NCBI GenBank assembly: GCA_041393965.1
Contig: JAWKJB010000002.1
Location: 1 to 64,000 of the forward strand
Length of the DNA stretch: 64,000 bases
Source: Acidimicrobiia bacterium
GTDB lineage: Bacteria > Actinomycetota > Acidimicrobiia > Spongiisociales > UBA5794
Direction of reading: 5' to 3'
The notes beneath the pieces are model-generated. The model did not search any database, had not been told where the DNA came from, and saw only the letters and a list, made by a program, of their open reading frames with translations. A program made the translations under genes and the position numbers. This document shows positions 9,257-17,297 of the stretch, one piece after another. Numbering within the stretch: position 1 is the stretch's first letter; every line of letters starts with the position of its first letter.

Positions 9257-9520
9257 ATGACCGACGAACAGCGACAGTGGGCAATCAAACGGATCAAGGA
9301 GAAGCGAGCCTTCTGGACCCACCTCGTGGTCTACGTCGCCGTCAACGCCTTCCTCGTCGCGATTTGGGCGATCACCGACCGCAGCTATTTCTGGCCGGCG
9401 TGGGTCATGCTCGGTTGGGGCATCGGTCTCGTTGCCCACGGATTGACTGTGTGGTTCGGTCCCTCCGACATCACCGAGGAGAGGATTCAGAAGGAGCTGC
9501 GAAGGCGTCGCAGCGGGTGA
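9257..9520 (+). CDS. 2TM-domain membrane protein
   Basis: An 87-aa protein whose layout matches the 2TM domain family. It has a basic N-terminus (AIKRIKEKRAFWTHL), helix VVYVAVNAFLVAIWAIT, a short loop RSYFWPAWVM, helix LGWGIGLVAHGLTVWF and a charged tail EERIQKELRRRR. The family function is unknown; such domains also occur fused to histidine kinases. A GGGAG sits eight bases before ATG. Confidence 0.8.
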   Translation: MTDEQRQWAIKRIKEKRAFWTHLVVYVAVNAFLVAIWAITDRSYFWPAWVMLGWGIGLVAHGLTVWFGPSDITEERIQKELRRRRSG

Positions 9521-9617
9521 GGTACCGAAACCGTTTGCGATGACAGACTCCTCCGATCAGCAGACCTCGCGAAATCTCTGCCTCCTCGGGGGGCAGCGGT
9601 GTGCTACGGTGATGGTG

Positions 9618-9736
9618 AAAGCCCGAGGGGCTCTGGAGAGTCGGGTTGTCCCGGCTGAGACCTCGTAAACCAGCGAGGATATCCATCGAACCTGAACCGG
9701 ATCATGCCGGCGCAGGGATCGAGTTCCTCGGGCTTT
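9618..9736 (+). ncRNA. TPP riboswitch (THI element) without a thiamine gene downstream
   Basis: The plus strand contains the conserved core of a thiamine-pyrophosphate riboswitch: CTGAGA at 9655-9660, then ACCTGAACCGG and the CCGG-ATCATG-CCGG hairpin (9697-9710), followed by CGCAGGGA. The outer P1 stem is a perfect 11-bp pair, AAAGCCCGAGG (9618-9628) with CCTCGGGCTTT (9726-9736). Normally it precedes thi or thiamine-transport genes. Here only a short open frame and then the nucleotidyltransferase module follow, so the regulated gene appears to be lost. Confidence 0.85.
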
Positions 9737-9740
9737 CTTG

Positions 9741-9854
9741 ATGAATCCGCCGCCACCGCGGCCGCTTCCCTACTTTCTCTCCCGTCCGTGGTCGCGCCTT
9801 GCTCGAGAGCCCGCTTGGTGTACGGCTTGCGATCGGAGTAGTTATCACATATGA
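9741..9854 (+). pseudogene. Possible remnant N-terminus of the riboswitch-controlled gene
   Basis: An ATG four bases after the riboswitch opens a 37-codon frame beginning MNPPPPRPLPYFLSRPW and ending at TGA 9852-9854, inside the promoter of the next gene. It could be the start of a gene cut off by insertion of the nucleotidyltransferase module. The evidence is position only; there is no recognisable domain. Confidence 0.25.
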
Positions 9855-9855
9855 T
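9827..9855 (+). promoter_or_regulatory. Promoter of the second nucleotidyltransferase/XRE module
   Basis: TTGCGA (9827-9832), a 17-bp spacer and TATGAT (9850-9855) form a good sigma-70-type promoter. The ATG at 9862 begins six bases after the -10 box, consistent with a leaderless transcript. The -10 lies in an AT-rich near-palindrome TATCACATATGATA. Confidence 0.55.
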
Positions 9856-9861
9856 AAGTAT

Positions 9862-10551
9862 ATGGTCCATATGAGTGCAACACTGAGAACGGTCTTGGCG
9901 TCGGCTGCACTGCTGCAGGAGGTCGTGCCTGACGCCGTGTTGGTGGGTGGAGCAGCTGCGGCGCTGCATGCCGGTCACCGAGACTCGTTTGATCACGACC
10001 ATGTCCTTGCCGATTTGGTGGAGCGGTACGAAGCCGTACTGGAGGCAGTCGAGGCGACAGACGGGTGGGCAACCTCAGTGCGGGCTTCGAAACCGCCGTT
10101 CACGATCATGGGCAGCTTGTGGGGTGTTGAGGCAGGCCTTCGCCAGATGCGCCGCACCCGACCGCTCGAGACCTGTGAGATTGACCTGGATGAGGGGGCG
10201 GTTGTGGTGGCTCCAACGGCACCAGAGACACTCCGTGTGAAGGCGTTTCTGGTCGTGCAACGCAATGTGGTTCGTGACTATCTGGATGTGGTGGCACTCA
10301 CTGAACACCTCGGATTCGGCAACGCCGTCGAGATCCTCTCCCGGATCGACGACTACTACACGGATCGATCAAACGAGCACGGCTCAGTCCTGACCTCGCT
10401 CGTGATCGCCCTTGCTGATCCCGCACCTCGGGACAGCGAGGTGATCGGCGAGCTTCCCCGCTACAAGGGACTCAAGGAGCGATACCACCGCTGGGAAGAT
10501 GTGGTCGAGCTGTGCCAAGCCCTGGCGCTTCGACTCGGTGGTGCTCTTTAA
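9862..10551 (+). CDS. Nucleotidyltransferase-fold protein, second two-gene module
   Basis: A 229-aa protein with a nucleotidyltransferase start: PDAVLVGGAAAALHAGHRDS, then FDHDHVLADL with the acidic metal-ligand positions, and CEIDLDEGAVVVA as the later acidic strand. The C-terminal part contains YLDVVALTEHLGF, seen in AbiEii-like proteins. ATG 9862 is chosen from the promoter spacing; ATG 9871 is the alternative. The stop TAA shares one base with the ATG of the following XRE gene. Compared with 3752-4574 the order is reversed, nucleotidyltransferase first. Confidence 0.6.
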   Translation: MVHMSATLRTVLASAALLQEVVPDAVLVGGAAAALHAGHRDSFDHDHVLADLVERYEAVLEAVEATDGWATSVRASKPPFTIMGSLWGVEAGLRQMRRTRPLETCEIDLDEGAVVVAPTAPETLRVKAFLVVQRNVVRDYLDVVALTEHLGFGNAVEILSRIDDYYTDRSNEHGSVLTSLVIALADPAPRDSEVIGELPRYKGLKERYHRWEDVVELCQALALRLGGAL

Positions 10552-11000
10552 TGCCGATCACCTTCCGCAATGTCGACGCATCACCAACCGACGATGTCCG
10601 AACACTGCCGTATGAGGCACTGGTCACCCTGGTTGATCGCGGGCTTGTTGCCGACTGGAAGCCGCTGTTTCGCGAGATGCGCCGTTCGCCGTGGGGGAAG
10701 GTGGCCCGGCGCGTCGAACACTATCTCTCATACCGCGAACCCGATGGTGTGAGCACCCTATTTGCCCTCGCGATCGAGCATGCCCGCAGCGATGCCGAGG
10801 CCGCTGATCGAGTCGAGGTGGCCGCCCGGATTCGAAGAGCCGCTGACGACTCGGGAATCACCAACGCCGAATTCGCTCGGCTTGTCGGAACGAGTGCCTC
10901 CCGGTTGAGCACATATCTGAGAGGCACGGTCATCCCATCGGCCTCCATGTTGGTGCGAATCGAGCGTTGCGGCGAATACGGTGACGGTGGCGACGGCTGA
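10551..11000 (+). CDS. XRE-type helix-turn-helix protein, partner of the second nucleotidyltransferase
   Basis: A 149-aa protein. Residues 1-80 are unassigned, with an aromatic segment KPLFREMRRSPWGKVARRVEHY. The C-terminal part holds an XRE helix-turn-helix: ITNAEFARLVGTSASRLSTY followed by LRGTVIPSASMLVRIER. ATG 10551 overlaps the upstream stop by one base, so translation is coupled. The N-terminal extension, absent from the short XRE at 4257-4574, may bind the partner. Confidence 0.65.
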   Translation: MPITFRNVDASPTDDVRTLPYEALVTLVDRGLVADWKPLFREMRRSPWGKVARRVEHYLSYREPDGVSTLFALAIEHARSDAEAADRVEVAARIRRAADDSGITNAEFARLVGTSASRLSTYLRGTVIPSASMLVRIERCGEYGDGGDG

Positions 11001-11175
11001 TGGTGCTCCCTGACGAAGTCGCCGAGCCCCGGGTCCCCGCAGCGCCCTCCGATTCCCTTCTGTGGGTGGCTCCGGTCGAACACCAACCCTCGGCAGGCGT
11101 GAGATCGAGCCGATCATCGCGAACGCCGGCGAGATGCCCCTATCCCGCCGGGTCGAGATCGAGGGATCGCATCCG

Positions 11176-11877
11176 TCAGAGCAACCACACGGCCAGCTCG
11201 GAGTCGTCGTCCGTACGGGCGCGTTGGTGTCTTGAGGCTTGGTCGATACCTTCGATGATGAGATCGAGCCCGAACTCGAAGGAGTCACCGAAGTCGTAGC
11301 CCGGTTGGAGGACATGCTCGATAGCCAGCTCTGCCAAGTGGGGATACTCGTCGAACGGCATCGAGGCTGCGATCTCCGCAGCGGCCTTTGGCAAGTCTTC
11401 ACCGGCGCCAGCGCCGGGGAGCGTTGCCTCCTCGAATGCGAAGCCGTAGATGAAGCTGTCGAGAACTGCGTATGCGTGCGCGGTCAACGCGATCGATAGG
11501 CCACCTCGTCGCAGACACCCGATGACGGCGTCGTGATGCCGAAGGTTCGCCGGACCGGGGGAGGGCCCGGACTCCATCAACGGGGCGGCCCATGGGTGGC
11601 GGTTGAGGACCGCGCGTGCCGACACGCACCGCCTGCGGATGGCCGTCTTCCAGTCCAGGTCCTCAGGCGGCAGCTCGATCTCGGCAAAGACCAGCTCGAC
11701 GATCCCGTCGATGATCGCCTCCTTCGAAGGAATGTGGTGGTAGAGCGTCATCGGTGCGGTCCCGAGCACATCGGCAAGCTTCCGCATCGTGAACGCCTCA
11801 AGCCCGTGCTCGTCGGCGAGACCAACCGCCGCTTCGAGAATGAGGGTTTGGGTGAGACGCTCCTTGCTCGTGGCCAT
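11176..11877 (-). CDS. TetR/AcrR-family repressor
   Basis: A TetR-type regulator of about 233 aa. The N-terminal helix-turn-helix reads GLEAFTMRKLADVLGTAPM then TLYHHIPSKEAIID. The C-terminal ligand domain, with RHPWAAPLMESGPSPGP and FEFGLDLIIEGI, resembles the TetR_C group with long ligand pockets. It is divergent from an oxidoreductase gene, with twin palindromic operators between them, so it very probably represses both. ATG 11877 begins MATSKER; in-frame ATGs at 11886 and 11901 cannot be excluded. Confidence 0.85.
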   Translation of the reverse strand: MATSKERLTQTLILEAAVGLADEHGLEAFTMRKLADVLGTAPMTLYHHIPSKEAIIDGIVELVFAEIELPPEDLDWKTAIRRRCVSARAVLNRHPWAAPLMESGPSPGPANLRHHDAVIGCLRRGGLSIALTAHAYAVLDSFIYGFAFEEATLPGAGAGEDLPKAAAEIAASMPFDEYPHLAELAIEHVLQPGYDFGDSFEFGLDLIIEGIDQASRHQRARTDDDSELAVWLL

Positions 11878-11908
11878 GTACCGCATCTCCGGATTGCACA
11901 TTGACGAT

Positions 11909-11954
11909 CGTACTAAGTACGAGTAGCATCATAGTCTAGCCGTACTAAGTACGG
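11909..11954. promoter_or_regulatory. Twin TetR operators in the divergent promoter
   Basis: Two copies of CGTAC-TAA-GTACG occur at 11909-11921 and 11941-11953. The second extends to CCGTAC-TAA-GTACGG. Their centres are 32 bp apart, about three helical turns. A minus-strand TATGAT (11933-11928) lies between them, and TTGACG at 11901-11906 could be a -35 for the plus strand. Confidence 0.7.
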
Positions 11955-11975
11955 TAATCAAGTCTTGGAGGAAGC

Positions 11976-13019
11976 ATGGGACGGCAACATACGACCAGCG
12001 ACGCAGCAGGCGCTACATCAGCCCCCCGAATGAAGGCCGTCGTCCAGCGGGCGTACGGGTCCGCCGACACGCTCGAACTCGTGGAGGTCGATAGTCCCGA
12101 GATCGGGCCAACCGAAGTGCTGGTCGAGGTCTGGGCCGCAGGGGTCGATCGAGGCGTGTGGCACATCATGACCGGACTGCCGTACCTGGTTCGCATCATG
12201 GGCTATGGCCTCAGACGACCAAAGACGGCCGTTCTCGGGTTCGATCTGTCAGGGCGCGTCGTCGCCGTCGGCGCCGAGGTTGAACGGTTCGAGGTCGGGG
12301 ACGAGGTCTTCGGCATCGGCCGGGGCTCATTTGCCGAGTACGCGGTCGCAGACGAATCGAAACTGGTTGCCAAGCCAACAGGGATCACCCACGCGGAAGC
12401 GGCCGTTGCTGCGATCTCAGGCACCACAGCAGTCCAAGCGGTGACTGATGTCGGAAGGCTCGAACCCGGTCAGACCGTGCTGGTGATCGGCGCCTCGGGT
12501 GGCGTCGGGAGCTACGCCGTTCAGCTTGCCAAGGCCCTTGGTGGAACCGTCACGGGCGTCGCACGAGGCGCCAAGGCCGGATTCGTGCAGGACCTCGGCG
12601 CCGACTATGTCATCGACTACACCAAGACTGACTACTTGGACGGCGCCAGCCGGTACGACCTCATCGTCGACGCCGGCGGCGGAAACCCGGTGAGAAAGCT
12701 GCGTCGGGCGCTCACCCGGCATGGGACACTGGTCATCGTCGGTGCCGAAGGCGGTGGGCGCTGGACGGGCGGCGTTGGTCGATCGCTCCGAGCGTTCATC
12801 CTGTCGCCGATGGTTCCCCAGCGACTCACCTCGTTCATCGCCAAGGAAGGGCACGAACACATCGCGCGGGTCGCGGAGTACCTCAGAACCGGTGAGATGG
12901 TGGCAGCCGTTGGGGAGCGGTTCGAGCTCGCCGATGCCGCAGAGGCGCTTCGCAGACTCGAAGCTGGCACGACCAGCGGCAAGTCCGTCATCATCGTGAA
13001 AGCGGACCATGAATCGTGA
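11976..13019 (+). CDS. NAD(P)-dependent medium-chain dehydrogenase/reductase (quinone-reductase type)
   Basis: A 347-aa zinc-free MDR enzyme. It has the N-terminal GroES-like domain (MKAVVQRAYGSADTLELVEV, VLGFDLSGRVVAVG) and a nucleotide-binding fold with ASGGVGSYAVQLAKALG, then DYVIDYTKTDY and RHGTLVIVG. The zinc-binding Cys/His positions of alcohol dehydrogenases are missing, as in quinone oxidoreductase-like members. A GGAGG lies seven bases before ATG. Its divergent TetR partner suggests induction by a toxic small molecule, probably a reactive carbonyl or quinone. Confidence 0.85.
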   Translation: MGRQHTTSDAAGATSAPRMKAVVQRAYGSADTLELVEVDSPEIGPTEVLVEVWAAGVDRGVWHIMTGLPYLVRIMGYGLRRPKTAVLGFDLSGRVVAVGAEVERFEVGDEVFGIGRGSFAEYAVADESKLVAKPTGITHAEAAVAAISGTTAVQAVTDVGRLEPGQTVLVIGASGGVGSYAVQLAKALGGTVTGVARGAKAGFVQDLGADYVIDYTKTDYLDGASRYDLIVDAGGGNPVRKLRRALTRHGTLVIVGAEGGGRWTGGVGRSLRAFILSPMVPQRLTSFIAKEGHEHIARVAEYLRTGEMVAAVGERFELADAAEALRRLEAGTTSGKSVIIVKADHES

Positions 13020-13106
13020 ACACCTGATGGGAATCGGTCCGTGGTCCGTCTCGGGGCGGGGATCCGATACGGTGTGGCTACGGTTGGACACCGCGGAGGC
13101 AGCAAC

Positions 13107-14030
13107 ATGGCGGTGATCGTCGTCGACGAGTTGACCAAGAGCTACGACGACAGGGTCGTTGTCGACGATGTGTCATTCACGGTGGAGGAGGGCGAGATCT
13201 TCGCCATCCTCGGGCCAAACGGGGCGGGCAAGACGACGACGGTGGAATCGATAGCGGGGCTGCGCACGCCCGATTCCGGGCACATCGAGGTGTTCGGCTT
13301 CGATCCGCTTGCCGATCGGGTCCAGGTCCGGAGCCGACTCGGCGTGCAACTCCAAGAGAGCCGTTTCCAGGACCGCATCAAGGTGCGGGAGGTCATCGAG
13401 ACATTCGCCTCGTTCTAGCCCGAACCCCTCGGTGTCAGTCAGCTCCTTGACCGTCTCCGACTCGACGACAAGGCCGATACGAGGTACGCGAGACTGTCCG
13501 GGGGCCAACAGCAGCGCGTCTCGATCGCGGTTGCCCTCGTTGGTCGACCTCGCGTCGTCATCCTCGACGAGTTGACGACCGGTCTGGATCCGCAAGCCCG
13601 ACGAGAAACATGGGGCTTGGTCGAAGAGCTTCGCGATGGCGGTGTGACGATCGTCCTTGTCACCCATTTCATGGAGGAGGCAGAGCGGCTTGCGGACCGC
13701 CTTGCGCTGATCGACGAGGGGCGACTCGTGGCGCTCGACACCCCCCGCGGGCTTGTCGAGCGTGTAGGTCTGGAGCAGCGACTTCGGTTCGTCACCGCAG
13801 AGATCGTCGAGGACGCGTGGCTCGAAGCCCTCCCGGAGGTCACCGGGGTGACCCGGGCCGGAAGCGAGATCGTGGTAACCGGCAACGACAAGATGCTGTT
13901 TGCCGTTGTGTCCCTCCTTGCCGGTCGTGAGATCGTCCCCGACCGGCTCCAAGTCGACCAGCCCACCCTCGACGACGCGTTCGTCGCCATCACCGGGCGC
14001 CGCCTCGACACGGCTGAGGAGCTGTCATGA
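13107..14030 (+). pseudogene. ABC exporter ATPase interrupted by an in-frame amber codon
   Basis: The frame from ATG 13107 (GGAGG upstream) encodes a drug/antibiotic-type ABC ATPase: Walker A ILGPNGAGKTTT, signature LSGGQQQRVSIA, Walker B VVILDELTTGLDP, and H-loop LVTHFMEEAERLA. It is broken by TAG at 13416-13418, where relatives read FASFY. The frame continues without shift on both sides (FASF-stop-PEPLG), so this is one substitution, either real or a sequencing error. Walker B ends LDEL instead of the usual LDEP. It overlaps the permease start by four bases. Confidence 0.85.
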
Positions 14031-14770
14031 AGGCACTCACCGCGCTCACCAAGTCCCAGTCGAAGGTCTTCTTGCGGGAGCCGCTGTCCGTCTTCTTCGG
14101 TCTGGTGTTCCCGGCGCTGCTCCTCGTCATCATCGGAACGGTCTATCCGGGTGCCACGGATCCGGACCCGGGGTTGGGAGGTCGCAGTCTCGTCGAGGTC
14201 TATGCCCCCGTGAGCATCGCCCTTGGACTGGCTACGGTTGCGCTCTCCCTCCTTCCCGCGACGCTCGGTGGCGATCGGGAGCGGGGCATCCTGCGACGAC
14301 TATCGACAACTCCCGTTCACCCCAGGACGCTTGTGGCTGCTCACCTGATTGTGCAGTTTGTCGTGGTGACCATCGCTGCGGTTGCGGCCGTCTTGCTCGG
14401 GATGCTGGTCTTCGACATCCCGTTTCCCGAACTTCCCTGGTGGTTCGCCGTCTCCTACGCGTTGGGGGCGGTCTGCCTGCTGACGGTCGGATCGTTGATC
14501 GGGGCCGCGGTGTCAACGGCGAGCTCGGGTCAGGCGCTCGGGATGCTGTTCTACTTCCCATTGCTCTTCTTCGCAGGGGTCTACATCCCGCTCGAGGTGA
14601 TGCCAGAAGGGATTCGGACCGTGAGCAGCTATACCCCGAGCGGGGCAGCCGTGCAGGCCCTTTCGGCGAGTTGGGCGGGGACTGTGCCCGCAGCGTCGAG
14701 CGTCGTAATGATGGTGGTGTATGTGGTGGTGCTCGGTTCAGTGGCCATATGGATCTTCCGCTGGGACTGA
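14027..14770 (+). CDS. ABC-2 type permease
   Basis: A 247-aa membrane protein with six hydrophobic segments, the standard layout of the ABC-2 family: N-terminal LREPLSVFFGLVFPALLLVI, the conserved coupling region GGDRERGILRRLSTTPV, and PLLFFAGVYIPLEVMPEGIR before the last helix. It would form an exporter with the upstream ATPase. Its frame is intact although the ATPase is interrupted, so either the loss is recent or the stop is an error or read through. Confidence 0.88.
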   Translation: MKALTALTKSQSKVFLREPLSVFFGLVFPALLLVIIGTVYPGATDPDPGLGGRSLVEVYAPVSIALGLATVALSLLPATLGGDRERGILRRLSTTPVHPRTLVAAHLIVQFVVVTIAAVAAVLLGMLVFDIPFPELPWWFAVSYALGAVCLLTVGSLIGAAVSTASSGQALGMLFYFPLLFFAGVYIPLEVMPEGIRTVSSYTPSGAAVQALSASWAGTVPAASSVVMMVVYVVVLGSVAIWIFRWD

Positions 14771-14774
14771 TCAC

Positions 14775-15404
14775 CTACACGGTGGCGGTGTCACCCCAGT
14801 CGAGATCGAGGACCTCGATGTCGGCGTCGGCGAGCGCCCCACTCACCAACTGACGGATCCAAGCCCGTCCGCGTGCGCTCAGATAGAAGTCGTGGATGGG
14901 CACGACCTGGGCCGGTCGAAGCCGCTTGGCGAACTCGACGGCACCCGTGGCCGAATCCCACGGGACAAGGATCGGGAGAGCGAGGACGGGTGCAGTGCTC
15001 GTTGGGTCACGACTGTCCCCTGGGTGGGTGAACACATCGTCAACTGTGAAGGCCCGATTGGGAGGTTGTGACCCGTTCGGGATCTTGCCGTGGAGGACAT
15101 CCTCGACGCTGAATCCCGCCGGGACTTCCGTCGACACATCGATGTCGTGCGCGGCCAGCAGGTCCGCAACTGCCTGGTTCGAATGCACCGCTACATCGTC
15201 GCCACGGCCGATCAGCCACTTCACGAAATCGGGATGGACATGATCCCCGTGTTCGTGGGTGATCGCGACGGTGGTGATGTCACCCAACGAATCGAGATCG
15301 ACCTCGCCGGATAGGAAACTGTGGAAGCCCGGATCGAACAGGGTCGCAGTGATATCAGTGACGATGCTGACACAGGAATCCGTGAGTCGTGTGATCGTTG
15401 CCAT
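14775..15404 (-). CDS. Metallo-beta-lactamase-fold metal-dependent hydrolase (UPF0173-like)
   Basis: A 209-aa protein. The metal site is intact: THEHGDHVHPDF supplies HxHxDH, a further His lies in VFTHPGDS, and VVPIHDFY is the C-terminal His. The sequence resembles the UPF0173/YtkL group of L-ascorbate-lactonase-like hydrolases. ATG 15404 follows a TATGTT box by seven bases and also has GGTGG in front of it. It converges on the ABC permease with four bases between the stops. Confidence 0.75.
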   Translation of the reverse strand: MATITRLTDSCVSIVTDITATLFDPGFHSFLSGEVDLDSLGDITTVAITHEHGDHVHPDFVKWLIGRGDDVAVHSNQAVADLLAAHDIDVSTEVPAGFSVEDVLHGKIPNGSQPPNRAFTVDDVFTHPGDSRDPTSTAPVLALPILVPWDSATGAVEFAKRLRPAQVVPIHDFYLSARGRAWIRQLVSGALADADIEVLDLDWGDTATV

Positions 15405-15411
15405 GCCACCA

Positions 15412-15417
15412 AACATA
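15412..15417 (-). promoter_or_regulatory. Proposed -10 element of the metallo-hydrolase gene
   Basis: The minus strand reads TATGTT, seven bases, then ATG (15404). This matches the leaderless spacing seen elsewhere in the window. Confidence 0.35.
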
Positions 15418-15567
15418 GTTGCCGAGACCGACCGTGATGACGCTCGGCTCGCTCGCTGCGCGGCGTGAGGTGAGCGACCTGCATCGGTTGCCTTTCGGGC
15501 GGGCTCGCTCGTCGACATCTCGTGTGCGGACCGGCATGCCCATTCGGCATCCGACCGATCGCCGAAC

Positions 15568-15933
15568 CTACGATGTCACCGTTGGCTCGCTGTCACATAT
15601 CCGAAGCGGCGTTTCAACAGGAAGCTCGCTTGCCATCTGCATGTGCTGTTTGGCGAAATCGATCGCCCAGTCCACATCAGCCGGTCCCCGGATCCAGCCG
15701 CCCTGCGTCAAGGTATCCAGGAACAGCTCGATGTACTCCGACGGCGACATGTCGAGGTCTCGGACGACGAAAGTTGTCGTGGCCTTATGACTCACGAACC
15801 CACCAACGGAACGGTCGCATCCACAGTCGGGACAGTCACACGTCAGCGGTGGTAAATGAACCAGCTCACCGGGGATGGTGAAGGAGAAGTCGCTTTCAAG
15901 TTCCGAGGTCTGCTCAGCAACGAATACTCTCAC
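15568..15933 (-). CDS. Small Cys-rich conserved hypothetical protein (DUF7715-like)
   Basis: A 121-aa protein starting at GTG 15933, with AAAGGA about ten bases upstream. It has a beta-rich start (VRVFVAEQTSE), a conserved-looking IPGELVHLPPLTCDCPDCGC, and SHKATTTFVVRDLDMSPSEY. I recall this pattern in a short actinobacterial family annotated DUF7715. The CDCPDCGC cluster suggests metal binding. Function unknown. Confidence 0.55.
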   Translation of the reverse strand: MRVFVAEQTSELESDFSFTIPGELVHLPPLTCDCPDCGCDRSVGGFVSHKATTTFVVRDLDMSPSEYIELFLDTLTQGGWIRGPADVDWAIDFAKQHMQMASELPVETPLRICDSEPTVTS

Positions 15934-16048
15934 GGGGGCATCCTTTCGGTCGTGGCTCGATCGTATCTCACGGCTGTGACAGGATCGAACAGCTCGGAAC
16001 AACGAAGGGCCCCCTTGCCGGGCGCCGCCCTCGCCACCGAGACCTGCC

Positions 16049-16687
16049 TCAGCGACGCGGCGATGCGGGTGACGGCAAGTGGTGCGACAGCTCGGCCAGA
16101 TCGGCGACCGTTGCCGTTGCGGATGGGAACTCGGAGGGTCGATGGTTCGTGATTCCGATGAATCCGGTACCCGCGGCGCGAGCGGCTTCCATGTCCCATG
16201 TGGAGTCGCCAACCATCGTTGCGTCCGAACGAGATACGCCCAAGAGCCGGCACGCTTCGATGAGCTGGTCGGGGGCAGGTTTGGGGCGCAGGTCATGGCG
16301 TCGGCCAACGACCGTCGTGAACGGAACCGCGTGTGTCTCCAGCGCGCGCCGCGCCGCGTCGGGCCCCACAAGGGTGACGACCGCGACCGGTGTGTCCGCG
16401 ACGGCATCGATCAGGTCTCCGAGTCCCGTCATCGGTCGGGACCGGGGAACTGCTGCGAGTTCGTGGTGCTCGATGCTGTCCGAAAGGGCCTGCCAGCGGG
16501 CATCCCCGGCCAGGGCCACGAGAGCTTCCATGCAGATCCTTGCCGGTGCATCCCAACTCGTGTCCGGAGCGCCCGGTTCTGACCACTGCCCGACCAGGGT
16601 CCTTGCATCTTCGAGCGCAGCGCCGTAATCGGTGTGGCCCTGAATATCGATCAGTGTCCAGTCGAGATCCAACAACAGCGCTTGCAT
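16049..16687 (-). CDS. HAD-superfamily phosphatase
   Basis: A 212-aa haloacid-dehalogenase-type hydrolase. It shows motif I LLDLDWTLIDIQG (DxDxT), motif II VVTLVGPD, motif III RPKPAPDQLIEACRLLG and motif IV MVGDSTWDMEAA. A cap domain occupies residues 15-95. This is the phosphoglycolate-phosphatase-like subfamily, but the substrate is not predictable. The start is the ATG directly before QALLLDLD. The next gene upstream is divergent. Confidence 0.8.
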   Translation of the reverse strand: MQALLLDLDWTLIDIQGHTDYGAALEDARTLVGQWSEPGAPDTSWDAPARICMEALVALAGDARWQALSDSIEHHELAAVPRSRPMTGLGDLIDAVADTPVAVVTLVGPDAARRALETHAVPFTTVVGRRHDLRPKPAPDQLIEACRLLGVSRSDATMVGDSTWDMEAARAAGTGFIGITNHRPSEFPSATATVADLAELSHHLPSPASPRR

Positions 16688-16885
16688 GCCGATGCACTGT
16701 AGACAGCGGGTGGGTTCCCCGCAGGCATCGACCGAGGGTGACCGCGACGCCTCCGCGGTGTTTGTCAGCAGGCGATTCCGAGGCATGGAGTCGAATCACG
16801 CGCCCTGTGTGTGTCGATCACAGATAGAATCGACTTCAGAGCGGCGGCCGGGGGCGTCAACCTGCATGCTCACAACGGAGGCCTG

Positions 16886-17281
16886 ATGAAGGCGTATGGA
16901 CTGAAGACAACGACCGCCCTATCGATGGAAGACGCAGAGGCTGCGGCACGCCAGGCACTGGCTTCGGAGGGGTTCGGGGTGCTCACCGAGATCGATGTTG
17001 CCGCCACCCTTCGGGAGAAGCTCGGTGTAGACAGGTCCCCATACCGGATTCTCGGTGCGTGCAATCCACGACTCGCCGAGCAGGCGCTCGAGTCGGAATC
17101 CGATGTGGGGCTGCTGTTGCCGTGCAATGTGGTGGTCTACGAGGATGGCGAATCGACGGTCGTGGCAGCCCTCGACCCGGGCATCATGGTGGATCTGACC
17201 GCCAACCCGGAGCTCGAAGCCATCGCTTCCGAAGCAAGGGAGCGCCTTGGCAGGGTCATCGCTGCGGTGCCGTCCGGGTAA
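16886..17281 (+). CDS. DUF302 domain protein
   Basis: A 131-aa protein matching DUF302: KAYGLKTTTALSMEDAEAAA, GFGVLTEIDVAATLREKLG, YRILGACNPRLAEQALESE and VGLLLPCNVVVYED, the last with the conserved Pro-Cys. ATG 16886 has GGAGG seven bases upstream. DUF302 proteins often accompany metal or redox-stress genes; their biochemistry is unknown. Here it leads into ppa and the fluoride genes. Confidence 0.85.
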   Translation: MKAYGLKTTTALSMEDAEAAARQALASEGFGVLTEIDVAATLREKLGVDRSPYRILGACNPRLAEQALESESDVGLLLPCNVVVYEDGESTVVAALDPGIMVDLTANPELEAIASEARERLGRVIAAVPSG

Positions 17282-17297
17282 TTGTCGAGACGCCATC

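Noticed and set aside
9618..9736. TPP riboswitch as the regulator of the nucleotidyltransferase gene
   Set aside because: That gene has its own near-consensus promoter directly before its ATG, beyond the riboswitch.
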